A DNA stretch of 40,200 bases from CAWHOW01 sp050013795 (GCA_050013795.1 JBEKEO010000011.1:1-40200), one strand, 5' to 3'. Shown: positions 24,984 through 33,701, numbered from the stretch's first letter. Translations and numbers: made by a program. Notes: generated by a model from the letters alone, not told the origin.

Positions 24984-26507
24984 TTATTTTATCGTTTGTA
25001 AGGCAAAATCTATTCTTTTCAGGCTTTCATCTTTTCCCAGCAGCGTAATAATCTCAAAAAGATCGGGGCCAAGTAATGTTCCAACCATACAAATTCGCAA
25101 GGCATTCATTATTTGCCCGGTGTTGTATTGCTTTTCATGTATGAAGTTGGACACGATTTCTTTTAGCTGAGTTGCCGAATTGAATGAAGCATTTGCAATG
25201 ACATCTTTTACCTCAAGAACTAATTGGAAAGAGTTTTCTTTCCATTTATCTTTTATTATTTTTTCGTCAAATGCTTTAGGCGCTTCAAAAAAGAAGAAAG
25301 ATTGCGACCATAATTCACTTGTAAAATTTACGCGCTCTTTGATCAGACTGCATATTTTAATAAGGTGCTCATTACCGGCTGTTATTCCTTTAGATTTAAG
25401 AATATCGGAAAATGAACTGGCTATATCTTCATCAGATTTCCTAATTAAATACTGATGATTGAACCATTTGGCTTTTTCGAAATCAAATTTAGAACCGGCT
25501 TTGCCAACTCTTTCAAGTGAAAATGATTGAATCAATTCATCCATTGAAAATAATTCTTGTTCTGTTCCCGGATTCCAGCCAAGCAAAGCAAGTATGTTAA
25601 CAACTGCTTCCGGAAAATAGCCAGACTCGCGATAACCGGAAGAAATTTCTCCTGTTTTTGGATCTGTCCACCTCAAAGGAAATACAGGAAAGCCAAGCTT
25701 ATCGCCGTCACGTTTACTTAATTTGCCTTTTCCATCCGGTTTCAGCAATAAAGGTAAATGTGCAAACTGCGGCATTTCGTTTTCCCAACCCAGGTAGCGG
25801 TAAAGCAATACATGCAAAGGAGCCGAAGGAAGCCATTCTTCGCCCCGGATAACATGTGTAATCTTCATCAGATAATCATCAACAACATTGGCAAGATGAT
25901 AAGTAGGCAAACCATCGGATTTGTAAAGGACTTTATCGTCGAGCTGGGAAGAATCAACATGTACTTTTCCCCTTATCAGATCAGTCACCTCAATAGTTTC
26001 TTTTTCGGGAATTTTTATCCTGATAACAAATGATTCGCCACATTCAATCTTCTGTTTCACTTCAGAGTGGCTTAGCGCCAGTGAATTCTTCATCGAAGCA
26101 CGATTAACTGAAGAATATTGAAATGTTTGCTTTTTTGCTTCATATTCTTTCCTTTTAGCTTCAAGTTCCTCGGGTGTATCGAAAGCATAATAGGCATACC
26201 CTTTTTCAATCAGCCTGTCGGCATATTGCTTATACATATCTTTTCTTTCGGACTGGCGGTAAGGAGCATAAGGACCGCCAGCGTGAACACCTTCATTGAA
26301 TTTAATGCCACACCATTCAAGCGATTCTATTATATATTCTTCAGCCCCCTGAACCAAACGGGTTTGGTCAGTATCTTCAATGCGGAGGATAAAATCACCG
26401 CCAAACTTCTTTGCAAATAAATAATTATATAATGCCGTTCTTACGCCTCCAATATGCAATGGTCCCGTAGGACTTGGAGCAAACCTCACCCTGATTTTCT
26501 TTTCCAT
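24984..26507 (-). CDS. gltX: glutamyl-tRNA synthetase
   Basis: GltX charges tRNA-Glu with glutamate in the cytoplasm. The class I signatures are FAPSPTGPLHIGGVRTALYN (HIGH-type motif at 18-21) and KLSKRDG (KMSKS-type, 262-266). FILRIEDTDQTR and HVIRGEEWLPSAPLH are further family blocks. The C-terminal anticodon-binding domain extends to residue 507, a full length for Bacteroidota GluRS. It is transcribed alone, with a good TAnnTTTG promoter immediately upstream. Confidence 0.97.
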   Translation of the reverse strand: MEKKIRVRFAPSPTGPLHIGGVRTALYNYLFAKKFGGDFILRIEDTDQTRLVQGAEEYIIESLEWCGIKFNEGVHAGGPYAPYRQSERKDMYKQYADRLIEKGYAYYAFDTPEELEAKRKEYEAKKQTFQYSSVNRASMKNSLALSHSEVKQKIECGESFVIRIKIPEKETIEVTDLIRGKVHVDSSQLDDKVLYKSDGLPTYHLANVVDDYLMKITHVIRGEEWLPSAPLHVLLYRYLGWENEMPQFAHLPLLLKPDGKGKLSKRDGDKLGFPVFPLRWTDPKTGEISSGYRESGYFPEAVVNILALLGWNPGTEQELFSMDELIQSFSLERVGKAGSKFDFEKAKWFNHQYLIRKSDEDIASSFSDILKSKGITAGNEHLIKICSLIKERVNFTSELWSQSFFFFEAPKAFDEKIIKDKWKENSFQLVLEVKDVIANASFNSATQLKEIVSNFIHEKQYNTGQIMNALRICMVGTLLGPDLFEIITLLGKDESLKRIDFALQTIK

Positions 26508-26529
26508 GAAAATGTTTTTAACTAATAAG

Positions 26530-26562
26530 CAAAAGTATTGTATTTTTCTGAGCTACATCCAA
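26530..26562 (-). promoter_or_regulatory. putative gltX promoter
   Basis: On the minus strand TACTTTTG (26530-26537) matches the -7 consensus exactly. TTG (26560-26562) lies 22 bp upstream. The box ends 22 bp before the gltX ATG. Confidence 0.48.
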
Positions 26563-26639
26563 CTGTCTGTTTTGATGTGCTCTTTGAGAGCGAGTTTATT
26601 CGTTGGAAATTTATTTTGCAAAATTCAATACAAAAATTC

Positions 26640-27311
26640 TTAATAATAGCTTATTTCCCGGGCTGTTATGTTTTTGGGTTTATCATTAATACACTCAGTT
26701 TCCTTCAGCCAGTTACCTGTTTTATTATAATCATATTTATAAGTAAATGCATAATCTAAACTGCCATCCGACTTGAAATCGTCTTCTTCTGTTTCATTCC
26801 CCCTGGTATCATACTTATATGTGTTTTTATAATTCAGTTTTCCGTTTGAGGCGTATGAGTTCTCCTCGGTTTTATTCCCTTTATCATCATATTTATAAGT
26901 ATTTTTAAATTTCAAGCTGCCGTCAGAATTATAAGAATTCATCTCAATCTCATTACCTTTGTCATCGTAGTTGTAAGTGTATTTATGCTCCAGGCTGTCG
27001 TGAGAATCGTATTGGCTTTCCTCAATCTTTATTCCTTTTTCATTAAAAACTATAATATTCTTTCTTTCAATATCTCCTGTTTGAATTTCTCCAAAGCTAT
27101 CTACTGCTTTATATTTGATTTCTGTTAATGTTTTAACTTTTCCTGTTAATTTCATCTTTGCAGCATCGGTATTAAGTTTGGCAATTGAATCCTGTTTTAA
27201 AGAATCAAGTTTTTTTTGTATAACTTCTTTATCTCTATCTTTTTTCGTTGGGTTGCAAGAGACAAATGCTACAATTCCGGCAACTAATAATAATGATAAT
27301 AGCTTTTTCAT
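26640..27311 (-). CDS. lipoprotein with 26-aa YKYD-x-x-GN repeats
   Basis: This is a predicted lipoprotein of 223 aa starting at the ATG at 27311. The signal peptide ends in a lipobox-like VSC with Cys19. A charged helical stretch (~20-50) leads into three to four tandem units of 26 aa built on TYKYDDKGNKTEENSY followed by S-D-G-S-L-x-Y/F-K. These are reminiscent of RHS/YD and MORN-like beta repeats, which stack into an extended sheet. Similar lipoproteins are common in Bacteroidota, but their role is unknown. The last unit degenerates (YKYDYNKTGNWLKET). Confidence 0.8.
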   Translation of the reverse strand: MKKLLSLLLVAGIVAFVSCNPTKKDRDKEVIQKKLDSLKQDSIAKLNTDAAKMKLTGKVKTLTEIKYKAVDSFGEIQTGDIERKNIIVFNEKGIKIEESQYDSHDSLEHKYTYNYDDKGNEIEMNSYNSDGSLKFKNTYKYDDKGNKTEENSYASNGKLNYKNTYKYDTRGNETEEDDFKSDGSLDYAFTYKYDYNKTGNWLKETECINDKPKNITAREISYY

Positions 27312-27349
27312 TTGAACTGGTTTTAAAGTCAGACTTAAATAAATGTGAA

Positions 27350-27378
27350 CAAATATACAAAGAAGCAATTAAAAACAA
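27350..27378 (-). promoter_or_regulatory. putative promoter of the repeat lipoprotein gene
   Basis: On the minus strand TATATTTG (27350-27357) is an exact -7 consensus. TTG (27376-27378) lies 18 bp upstream. The box ends 38 bp before the ATG. Confidence 0.48.
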
Positions 27379-27602
27379 ATAATTTGTAAAAGCTCGCGGA
27401 CAATTTCATATTATAACATTTTTTCTCATAATCGTGACGATAATAACTGTTTTTACACCAACTCTAAAAAAATGCGAATATTTAAACTGTTTATGCAACA
27501 CCACTAACAGTAAATGAAGATATTTGTAGGGGAAATGCAAGAAATTCTATAATCATTAATAATTAATAGATAACAAGAAGCTTCTTATACAGGATATAAA
27601 TT
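27379..27602. other. intergenic region without visible genes
   Basis: Together with the flanking promoter and terminator this makes a gap of more than 300 bp between the lipoprotein gene and tRNA-Gln. It is AT-rich. No ORF longer than a few codons with coding character, no RNA fold and no repeat was recognised. Confidence 0.5.
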
Positions 27603-27629
27603 AAAACCCCTTTGAAGTAAAGGGGTTTT
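27603..27629 (-). terminator. terminator downstream of tRNA-Gln
   Basis: A perfect 11-bp stem (AAAACCCCTTT/AAAGGGGTTTT) surrounds a 5-nt loop. On the minus strand it begins 12 bp after the tRNA 3' end and closes with TTTTAATTT. Confidence 0.72.
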
Positions 27630-27640
27630 GTTTAGTACTG

Positions 27641-27713
27641 TTGTCCTGCCAGGGGTCGAACCTGGACTCTTCTGTTCCAGAGACAGACGTGTTGCCAGTT
27701 ACACCACAGGACA
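27641..27713 (-). tRNA. tRNA-Gln (anticodon CTG)
   Basis: A complete 73-nt cloverleaf reads on the minus strand. The acceptor arms TGTCCTG and CAGGACA pair fully with discriminator A. The anticodon stem TCTGT/ACAGA holds the loop CTCTGGA (anticodon CTG, codon CAG). The T arm is CCAGG-TTCGAAC-CCTGG. The 3' CCA is not encoded. The GTGTAA D-arm start fits bacterial tRNA-Gln. Confidence 0.92.
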
Positions 27714-27722
27714 ATGTGGCTG

Positions 27723-27730
27723 CAAATGTA
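27723..27730 (-). promoter_or_regulatory. putative -7 box of tRNA-Gln
   Basis: On the minus strand TACATTTG lies 9 bp before the mature 5' end of the tRNA, a good position for a -7 box. A -33 TTG is not obvious. Confidence 0.4.
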
Positions 27731-27801
27731 CAAAATCAAATATAAATAGAAAACATTTTGGCAATTTTTTACTTTTGCAAGGGATCATTATTTACGTTTT
27801 T

Positions 27802-28521
27802 ATGGAAAACTGGCAGGAGAGGACGGAATTACTTATTGGAAAAGAAAAGCTTAAAAAGCTTGAAAATAGCCATGTGCTTATTGCCGGTTTGGGTGGTGTG
27901 GGCGCCATGGCAGCCGAAATGTTGTGCAGGGCAGGCGTTGGCAAACTTAGCATTATTGATTCGGATAAAATTCAGGACAGCAACCGAAACAGGCAGATAC
28001 CTGCTTTTGTCAGCACGGAAGGAAAGTTCAAAACAGAAGTTGTTTCCGAAAGATTACTGGATATTAATCCTGCCTTAAAACTTATTGCTATAAATGAATA
28101 TTTAAAGGACGAAAAAATTCCCGAAACCCTGTCGCTTGCTATATATGATTATGTTATTGATGCCATAGATACCCTTTCGCCAAAAGTTTATTTTATTTAT
28201 AATACTTTAAAGCTTAATTTAAAACTGGTTTCCTCATTGGGAGCCGGAAGAAAATTCAATCCCGAACTTGTTAAAGTTGTTGATATTTCGGAAACATACA
28301 ATTGCAAGTTAGCTCATTACTTGCGTAAAAAATTACATAAGTTTGATATTTATTCAAACTTTAAAGTAGTATTTTCTCCCGAAGAAGCCAAAAATGGTTC
28401 TGTTGAGTTAATAGAAAATGAAAAGAATAAGAAATCCCGCGTAGGTACTATTTCATATATGCCGGCAATTTTTGGATGCCATGCGGCTTCAGTGGTTATC
28501 CGTGATTTGATTGACCTATAG
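27802..28521 (+). CDS. tcdA: E1-like ThiF/TcdA-family enzyme (tRNA t6A dehydratase-like)
   Basis: This is a 239-aa protein of the E1/ThiF superfamily, closest by pattern to TcdA (CsdL), which converts t6A at tRNA position 37 to its cyclic form using ATP. It has the nucleotide-binding GLGGVGAMAAEML (~29-41), IDSDKIQDSNRNRQIPA (~52-68, with the adenylation-site Arg/Asn), and the downstream DAIDTLSPKVYFI and LGAGRKFNPELVKVVDIS blocks of TcdA. The ATG at 27802 is the start; the frame is open further upstream only through the opposite-strand tRNA. It is somewhat shorter than E. coli TcdA. MoeB/HesA-type roles are less likely because the block order fits TcdA. Confidence 0.88.
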   Translation: MENWQERTELLIGKEKLKKLENSHVLIAGLGGVGAMAAEMLCRAGVGKLSIIDSDKIQDSNRNRQIPAFVSTEGKFKTEVVSERLLDINPALKLIAINEYLKDEKIPETLSLAIYDYVIDAIDTLSPKVYFIYNTLKLNLKLVSSLGAGRKFNPELVKVVDISETYNCKLAHYLRKKLHKFDIYSNFKVVFSPEEAKNGSVELIENEKNKKSRVGTISYMPAIFGCHAASVVIRDLIDL

Positions 28522-28558
28522 ATATCCCTTTGTTTAAAAATATTAAGAAGGAAAAGAG

Positions 28559-29437
28559 CTATCCTTTTAACGCCTCTGCCCCACCAACTATTTCAAGAAT
28601 TTCTTTGGTAATGGAAGCCTGACGAGCTTTGTTGTAGCTAAGGCGGAGTTCTTTAAGCAACGAATCAGCGTTATCGGTTGCCTTATGCATAGCCGTCATA
28701 CGTGCGCCATGTTCAGCGGCAACAGAATCAAGAAGCATTTTATAGAACTGCAGCTTTAATGATTTCGGAATAAGTTCAGAAACTATTTCTTTTTTGCTCG
28801 GTTCAAAAATATAATCGGAAGTTTGTTTTGCTTTACCCTTTGCGGCGGCTTTTGCAATAGGCAGATACTGTTCTGTGGAAAGTACCTGAACTGCGGCATT
28901 TTTAAATTGATTGTACACCACTTCTATCCTGTCGTATTTACCGGTTACGAACGCCTTCATCATGCTTTCGGCTATAGGAGCAACGTTCTCAAATGAAAGT
29001 TTATCCAATATCTCTGCATTTGATTCAATTACATTGTATTTCCTTTTTACAAAAAACTCTGAGCCTTTCTTTCCGATACAGATAATATCAAGGTTTCCGC
29101 CTTTATTGACCTCGGAATATTTTGTATTGATCATAGTTGTCGCATTCTTAACAACATTACCGTTAAAAGCACCGCAAAGTCCCCTGTTGGATGTAATAAC
29201 AACAATAAGAACCTTTTGAGTTTTTCTTTCTTTTGAATAAATGCCATCCGTGCTGTCAAGGCTTGCACTGAGGTTTTCAAGTATTTCTTTAAGTTTTCCT
29301 GCATAAGGACGCAATTTCAGAATGGCATTCTGTGCACGTTTCAACTTGGAAGCAGAAACCATTTTCATGGCGCTTGTAATCTGCTGTGTTGATTTAACAG
29401 ATGCTATTCTTGTCCTTACTTCTTTTAATCCCGACAT
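28559..29437 (-). CDS. atpG: ATP synthase F1 subunit gamma
   Basis: Gamma is the rotating central stalk of F1. The N-terminal helix SGLKEVRTRIASVKSTQQIT with SAMKMVSASKLKRAQ, and the C-terminal MHKATDNADSLLKELRLSYN with KARQASITKEILEIVGGAEA just after, are the coiled-coil ends conserved in all gamma subunits. ITSNRGLCGAFN lies in the middle domain. The length is 292 aa. It is the last gene of the atpB-E-F-H-A-G operon, 27 bp after atpA, and converges with tcdA. No beta or epsilon gene follows, consistent with the split atp arrangement of Bacteroidota. Confidence 0.97.
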   Translation of the reverse strand: MSGLKEVRTRIASVKSTQQITSAMKMVSASKLKRAQNAILKLRPYAGKLKEILENLSASLDSTDGIYSKERKTQKVLIVVITSNRGLCGAFNGNVVKNATTMINTKYSEVNKGGNLDIICIGKKGSEFFVKRKYNVIESNAEILDKLSFENVAPIAESMMKAFVTGKYDRIEVVYNQFKNAAVQVLSTEQYLPIAKAAAKGKAKQTSDYIFEPSKKEIVSELIPKSLKLQFYKMLLDSVAAEHGARMTAMHKATDNADSLLKELRLSYNKARQASITKEILEIVGGAEALKG

Positions 29438-29464
29438 TGGAGTATTATAGAAATGTTAAACTTA

Positions 29465-31054
29465 CTACTTCGTTGTTTTATATTTTTCTGAAAGTTCTTT
29501 TGCTACTTTTTCTATGGTTGCAATTACTTCATCAGTCAATTGACCTGACTTTAAAGTATCAAGTATATTTTGATGATGCAGTTCAAGGAAGTGTAAAAAT
29601 TCTTCTTCAAAATCACGAATTTTATTTAAAGGCACACCGAGCAATAATCCTTTTGTTCCGCAATAAATAATAGCAATTTGTTTTTCAACAGGAACAGGAG
29701 AATATTGAGGTTGTTTTAATATTTCAACATTTCTTCTTCCTTTTTCAAGTACAGCCATTGTAGCAGCATCAAGGTCGGAGCCAAATTTTGAGAACGCTTC
29801 AAGTTCGCGGAAAAGTGCCTGATCAAGTTTTAATGTACCGGCAACTTTCTTCATTGATTTTATTTGTGCAGTACCTCCAACTCGTGATACAGAAATACCA
29901 ACATTAATAGCGGGACGAATACCTGAGTTGAACAAATTGGTTTCAAGGAAAATTTGTCCGTCCGTAATAGAGATCACGTTCGTAGGGATATATGCAGATA
30001 CATCCCCTGCCTGTGTTTCAATAATAGGAAGCGCTGTAAGCGAACCGCCGCCTTTTACCAAATGCTTAATGGTAGCAGGAAGGTCGTTCATTTGTTTTGC
30101 TATTTCGTCAGAAGTAATAATGCGTGCAGCTCGTTCAAGTAACCTTGAATGCAAGTAGAACACATCACCCGGATATGCTTCACGACCGGGAGGACGACGA
30201 AGCAGCAGAGATACTTCACGATATGAAACAGCCTGTTTCGAAAGGTCATCATAGATCACCAATGCAGGTCTGCCTGTATCTCTGAAGAGTTCTCCTATGG
30301 CAGCGCCTGTAAATGGTGCATAAAATTGCATGGCTGCAGGATAAGATGCAGGTGCCGCCACAATTATGGTATATTGCATGGCGCCATGGTCTTCAAGTGT
30401 TTTCTGAACACTTGCAATGGTTGAACCTTTTTGACCAATTGCAACATATATACAGTAAACAGGTTGTCCTTTATCAAAGAATTCTTTCTGATTGATGATA
30501 GCGTCAATTGCAATTGCTGATTTGCCGGTCTGGCGGTCACCGATGATAAGTTCGCGCTGTCCTCGACCTATGGGAATCATTGAATCAATAGCCTTGATAC
30601 CGGTTTGCAGTGGTTGATTTACGCCTTGACGATAAATAACTCCCGGGGCTTTTCTTTCAAGCGGCATTTCATACGTTTCACCTTGTATTGGTCCTTTGCC
30701 ATCAATAGGTTCGCCAACAGTATTGATAACCCTTCCCAGCATACCTTCGCCGACTTTCACAGATGCAATACGGCCTGTTCTTTTTACAATATCTCCTTCC
30801 CTGATATGTGTAGCTTCACCTAGGAGCACAATACCCACATTGTCTTCTTCAAGGTTCAGAACGATACCTTTCATTCCATCCTTAACAAATTCAACAAGCT
30901 CGCCTGACTGGGCATTGGTAAGTCCGTAGATACGCCCAATCCCATCACCTACCTGCAATACGGTACCTGTTTCTTCAAGCTCAGATTCAAATTTGAACCC
31001 GGATAATTGCTGTCTTAAAATTGCCGATACTTCGGCTGGTTTTATTTCTGCCAT
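29465..31054 (-). CDS. atpA: ATP synthase F1 subunit alpha
   Basis: Alpha is the non-catalytic nucleotide-binding subunit of the F1 hexamer. The Walker A motif is GDRQTGKS (172-179). ALVIYDDLSKQAVSYREVSL with LLRRPPGREAYPGDVFYLHS is the family signature region, and ISVSRVGGTAQ carries the arginine finger that completes the beta active site. The length (529 aa) is slightly above the E. coli protein (513). It starts 15 bp after atpH. Confidence 0.98.
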   Translation of the reverse strand: MAEIKPAEVSAILRQQLSGFKFESELEETGTVLQVGDGIGRIYGLTNAQSGELVEFVKDGMKGIVLNLEEDNVGIVLLGEATHIREGDIVKRTGRIASVKVGEGMLGRVINTVGEPIDGKGPIQGETYEMPLERKAPGVIYRQGVNQPLQTGIKAIDSMIPIGRGQRELIIGDRQTGKSAIAIDAIINQKEFFDKGQPVYCIYVAIGQKGSTIASVQKTLEDHGAMQYTIIVAAPASYPAAMQFYAPFTGAAIGELFRDTGRPALVIYDDLSKQAVSYREVSLLLRRPPGREAYPGDVFYLHSRLLERAARIITSDEIAKQMNDLPATIKHLVKGGGSLTALPIIETQAGDVSAYIPTNVISITDGQIFLETNLFNSGIRPAINVGISVSRVGGTAQIKSMKKVAGTLKLDQALFRELEAFSKFGSDLDAATMAVLEKGRRNVEILKQPQYSPVPVEKQIAIIYCGTKGLLLGVPLNKIRDFEEEFLHFLELHHQNILDTLKSGQLTDEVIATIEKVAKELSEKYKTTK

Positions 31055-31069
31055 AATAGTATGGATGTA

Positions 31070-31627
31070 TTAAAATCCTTTTTCGTAAACGTTAATATTA
31101 AATTCTCTTTTAAGTTTCATGATCTTCTTGCGGATACTGTCATCAAACTGGTATTGACCAAAGCGTAATATGAATCCGCCAATTATTTCGCTTTTAATTT
31201 CCTCAACAAGTTCAACGTCTTTCTCTGTGAATTTGCCTACAAGTCCTTTTACGGTATCCCTTATATTATCGTCAGCTCCTGTTGCAGTGGTAAGTACTGC
31301 TGAAATGATTCCCTTGTATTCCTGGTAAACTGCCAGAAATTGTTCTGTTATAGGTTCTATAAAGTTCTCTCTTCTTTTTGCAGTAATAAGGTTAAGAAAA
31401 GCAAGCGAAAGTTTTCCTATCTTCCCCTCAAACAGCGACTTCATTATGTTTTGTTTCTTATCTATTTTTATGATAGGACTTGAAAGCAGTAAACGGAAAT
31501 CTTTATTCTCCATGCAAACATTATGCACAAGAACCATGTCCTGGTGAGTTTGTTCGTGGCTTTTCTGTTCAAGAGAAAGCTCGAACAGCGCTTTGGCATA
31601 CCTGATCGCAATACGGGTTTCTCTCAT
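31070..31627 (-). CDS. atpH: ATP synthase F1 subunit delta
   Basis: Delta (OSCP-like) joins the peripheral stalk to F1. The 185-aa protein begins ARYAKALFELS-like (IAIRYAKALFELSLEQ) and ends with the beta-hairpin block VEEIKSEIIGGFILRFGQYQ followed by FDDSIRKKIMKLKREF, both typical. The start codon lies one base after the atpF stop, which implies translational coupling. Confidence 0.95.
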   Translation of the reverse strand: MRETRIAIRYAKALFELSLEQKSHEQTHQDMVLVHNVCMENKDFRLLLSSPIIKIDKKQNIMKSLFEGKIGKLSLAFLNLITAKRRENFIEPITEQFLAVYQEYKGIISAVLTTATGADDNIRDTVKGLVGKFTEKDVELVEEIKSEIIGGFILRFGQYQFDDSIRKKIMKLKREFNINVYEKGF

Positions 31628-31628
31628 G

Positions 31629-32123
31629 CTAGTTGAAATGTATTTCGTTCAGTAATTTTGTTACCAGTGCTTTTTGTTTTTCATTTGTCGAAAGGTCTTC
31701 CTTCATGATCTTCTCTGCAATTTCAATCGAAAGAATAGCAATTTGGTTCTTTAATTCGGTCAGTGCAGCCATCTTCTCGAAATGAATGTTTTCTTTAGCC
31801 ATCTCAACAATTCTTTTTCCTTCTTCTTCCGCCTTTGTCTTCGCTTCCCCAATAACGTTATCCCTTATTTTTCTTGCATCGCGCAGCATGGCATCGCGTT
31901 CTTCCTTTGCTTCTTTCATCAACTCTTCGTTGCTGAATTTTAATTGCACCATTTCTTCTTTTGCTTTTTCTGCGGCACGTAAAGCGTTATCAATAGAATC
32001 TTCCCTTTCTTTCAGGGCTTTCATAATAGGTTTCCATGCAAATTTGCCCAGTATGAAAAGAACAACGGCAAACGACAAAGTCATCCAGAAGATCAGTCCT
32101 ATGTGCGGAGTTACTAGTTCCAT
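31629..32123 (-). CDS. atpF: ATP synthase Fo subunit b
   Basis: Subunit b is the peripheral stalk. One membrane helix (~8-28, IGLIFWMTLSFAVVLFILGK) is followed by FAWKPIMKALKERE and a long charged coiled coil to the end (164 aa). It is preceded by a 142-bp gap that contains a REP-like palindrome, and is tightly coupled to atpH. Confidence 0.95.
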   Translation of the reverse strand: MELVTPHIGLIFWMTLSFAVVLFILGKFAWKPIMKALKEREDSIDNALRAAEKAKEEMVQLKFSNEELMKEAKEERDAMLRDARKIRDNVIGEAKTKAEEEGKRIVEMAKENIHFEKMAALTELKNQIAILSIEIAEKIMKEDLSTNEKQKALVTKLLNEIHFN

Positions 32124-32157
32124 ATGTTTTTAAGTTTTATTGTAAAAATTTAAAATA

Positions 32158-32213
32158 CCTCTCCCCCTTTTATTCCCTCTCTCCATTTGGAGAGGGGGAC
32201 AGAGGGGGTGAGG
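32158..32213. repeat. REP-like palindrome between atpE and atpF
   Basis: A core stem CCCTCTCTCC (32175-32184) pairs with GGAGAGGGGG (32189-32198) around ATTT. Outer arms CCTCTCCCCC and GGGGGTGAGG extend it imperfectly to about 56 bp. Its GC-rich sequence stands out from the AT-rich surroundings. It resembles dispersed REP/BIME-type elements. Confidence 0.72.
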
Positions 32214-32265
32214 CAAAATGTTTACTTAAACCAACCGTTCAAATAAACATTTCTTTGGTTTTCGC

Positions 32266-32526
32266 TTAGATGAAAAGAATAAGCAAACAAACCACAATTG
32301 CAAAGAAAGCAACCCCTTCTATAAGTGCTGCTGCAACGATCATGTTCGAACGAATATCGCCCATGGCTTCCGGCTGACGTGCAATAGCGTCCATTGCGCT
32401 GCCACCTATACGTCCTATACCGATACCTGCTCCGATTGCTGCAATACCAGCACCAATTCCTGCTCCCATTTTTGCGACAGGTGCCAGGTTGGTTACTGCT
32501 TCCATAATTACTGATAACATTGACAT
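32266..32526 (-). CDS. atpE: ATP synthase Fo subunit c
   Basis: Subunit c forms the rotor ring. The 86-aa protein has two hydrophobic helices: a glycine-rich first helix (GAGIGAGIAAIGAGIGIGRI, ~21-40) and a second carrying the ion-binding carboxylate Glu70 (AAALIEGVAFF). The connecting loop ARQPEA is the F1-contact signature. Gly follows Glu70 where sodium-type rings have Ser/Thr, so proton coupling is the better guess. It lies 47 bp after atpB. Confidence 0.97.
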   Translation of the reverse strand: MSMLSVIMEAVTNLAPVAKMGAGIGAGIAAIGAGIGIGRIGGSAMDAIARQPEAMGDIRSNMIVAAALIEGVAFFAIVVCLLILFI

Positions 32527-32573
32527 AATAAAAAGTATTTAGGTTATTAAAAAAAATCTTTCAAAATTATTTA

Positions 32574-33701
32574 TTAATGAACATTTTCTTCATGATGCTC
32601 GTGTTCTTCGATTGCCATGCCGAAATAAAGCGATGATAAAAGAGTAAATACGTATGCCTGCAGGAAAGCAACCAGCAATTCGAGCAAGCCCATGAATATT
32701 GAAAATGCCACGGATATCACAGAAGCTCCATAACCGACTCCAACATTAATGTTTCCAAAAACAAAAATCAATCCGATAAAGCCGAGAATAATGATATGCC
32801 CGGCAGATATGTTGGCAAAGAGACGGACCATCAACACAAAAGGTTTGGTAATTAATCCTATCACTTCAACAACAGGCATAAGAGGGATGGGAATCTTGAG
32901 CCACCATGGCACACCAGGAGTGTTTACAATATGAGCCCAATAGCTTTTATTTCCGCTGAAGGTAGTAATAGTAAATGTAAATAAAGCCAGAACCATTGTA
33001 ATGGCAATATTTCCTGTAAGATTTGCCCCTCCGGGGAAAAAAGGAATGATGCCAAGCAAATTGCTGAAGAAAATAAAAAAGAATAATGTCATTAAATAAG
33101 GCATATACCTTTCATATTTCTTTCCTATTGAAGGTTTTATCACATCATCGCGGACAAATAATATTAATACTTCAAGAATAGACTGTAATCCCTTCGGTGC
33201 CCTGTTAGGGTTCCTTGTATACCTGCGCGCAATTGATATAAATATCACGCAAAGAATAATCACACTAAAAAACAGTGAAAGCGTATTCTTTGTAATAGAG
33301 AAATCTAAAGGCAATGCAGCATTTTTATCAGGAGTACCATCGGGCAGTGTCTTTACTATTTTGTCTTTGTTTGCACCCTCCTCAGTTTCTATTTTATAAC
33401 CATGATAAGCTTTTTCGCCGTGGCTAAAACGACAAGAGCAGAAAGTAACAATTTTGCCGTTATCATAAAGTATCACAGGAAGCGGAATGGAAACTTCCGT
33501 TTTGCCTATGGTCATGATATGCCATTCGTGAGCATCTGTAATATGTTCGATGATCATTTTGCCGGCATTAAAAGGCTCCTCTCCTTTCTTCCCGCCCTTT
33601 TCTTTTCCCGGAATGCTGTCTTCGGCAATCAAAGCTGATGCATAGCATAGCAGCGCGAAAAAGAATAACACCCTAAAAATATGATGATTAAATTTCTTCA
33701 T
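32574..33701 (-). CDS. atpB: ATP synthase Fo subunit a (long, with N-terminal extension)
   Basis: Subunit a forms the ion half-channels. From the ATG at 33701 the protein has 375 aa, about 100 more than the E. coli subunit. The extra part is a signal-peptide-like start (MKKFNHHIFRVLFFFALLCY) and a ~110-aa exported segment with HITDAHEWHIM and PLPVILYDNGKIV. The membrane domain then contains the essential Arg (MVRLFANISAGHI, Arg293) and a C-terminal ELLVAFLQAYVFTLLSSLYF helix. A His/Glu-rich tail (EEHEHHEENVH) ends it. I recall this extension from other Bacteroidota AtpB proteins; its role is unknown to me. It is the first gene of the operon. Confidence 0.95.
   Translation of the reverse strand: MKKFNHHIFRVLFFFALLCYASALIAEDSIPGKEKGGKKGEEPFNAGKMIIEHITDAHEWHIMTIGKTEVSIPLPVILYDNGKIVTFCSCRFSHGEKAYHGYKIETEEGANKDKIVKTLPDGTPDKNAALPLDFSITKNTLSLFFSVIILCVIFISIARRYTRNPNRAPKGLQSILEVLILFVRDDVIKPSIGKKYERYMPYLMTLFFFIFFSNLLGIIPFFPGGANLTGNIAITMVLALFTFTITTFSGNKSYWAHIVNTPGVPWWLKIPIPLMPVVEVIGLITKPFVLMVRLFANISAGHIIILGFIGLIFVFGNINVGVGYGASVISVAFSIFMGLLELLVAFLQAYVFTLLSSLYFGMAIEEHEHHEENVH

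Noticed and set aside
27628..27801. N-terminal extension of the TcdA-like protein
   Set aside because: The open frame upstream of 27802 runs through the opposite-strand tRNA-Gln gene, and the E1-like homology begins right after the ATG at 27802.
29465..33701. Truncated or damaged ATP synthase operon because atpD and atpC are missing
   Set aside because: Separation of atpD-atpC from atpB-E-F-H-A-G is the usual arrangement in Bacteroidota; all genes present are full length.
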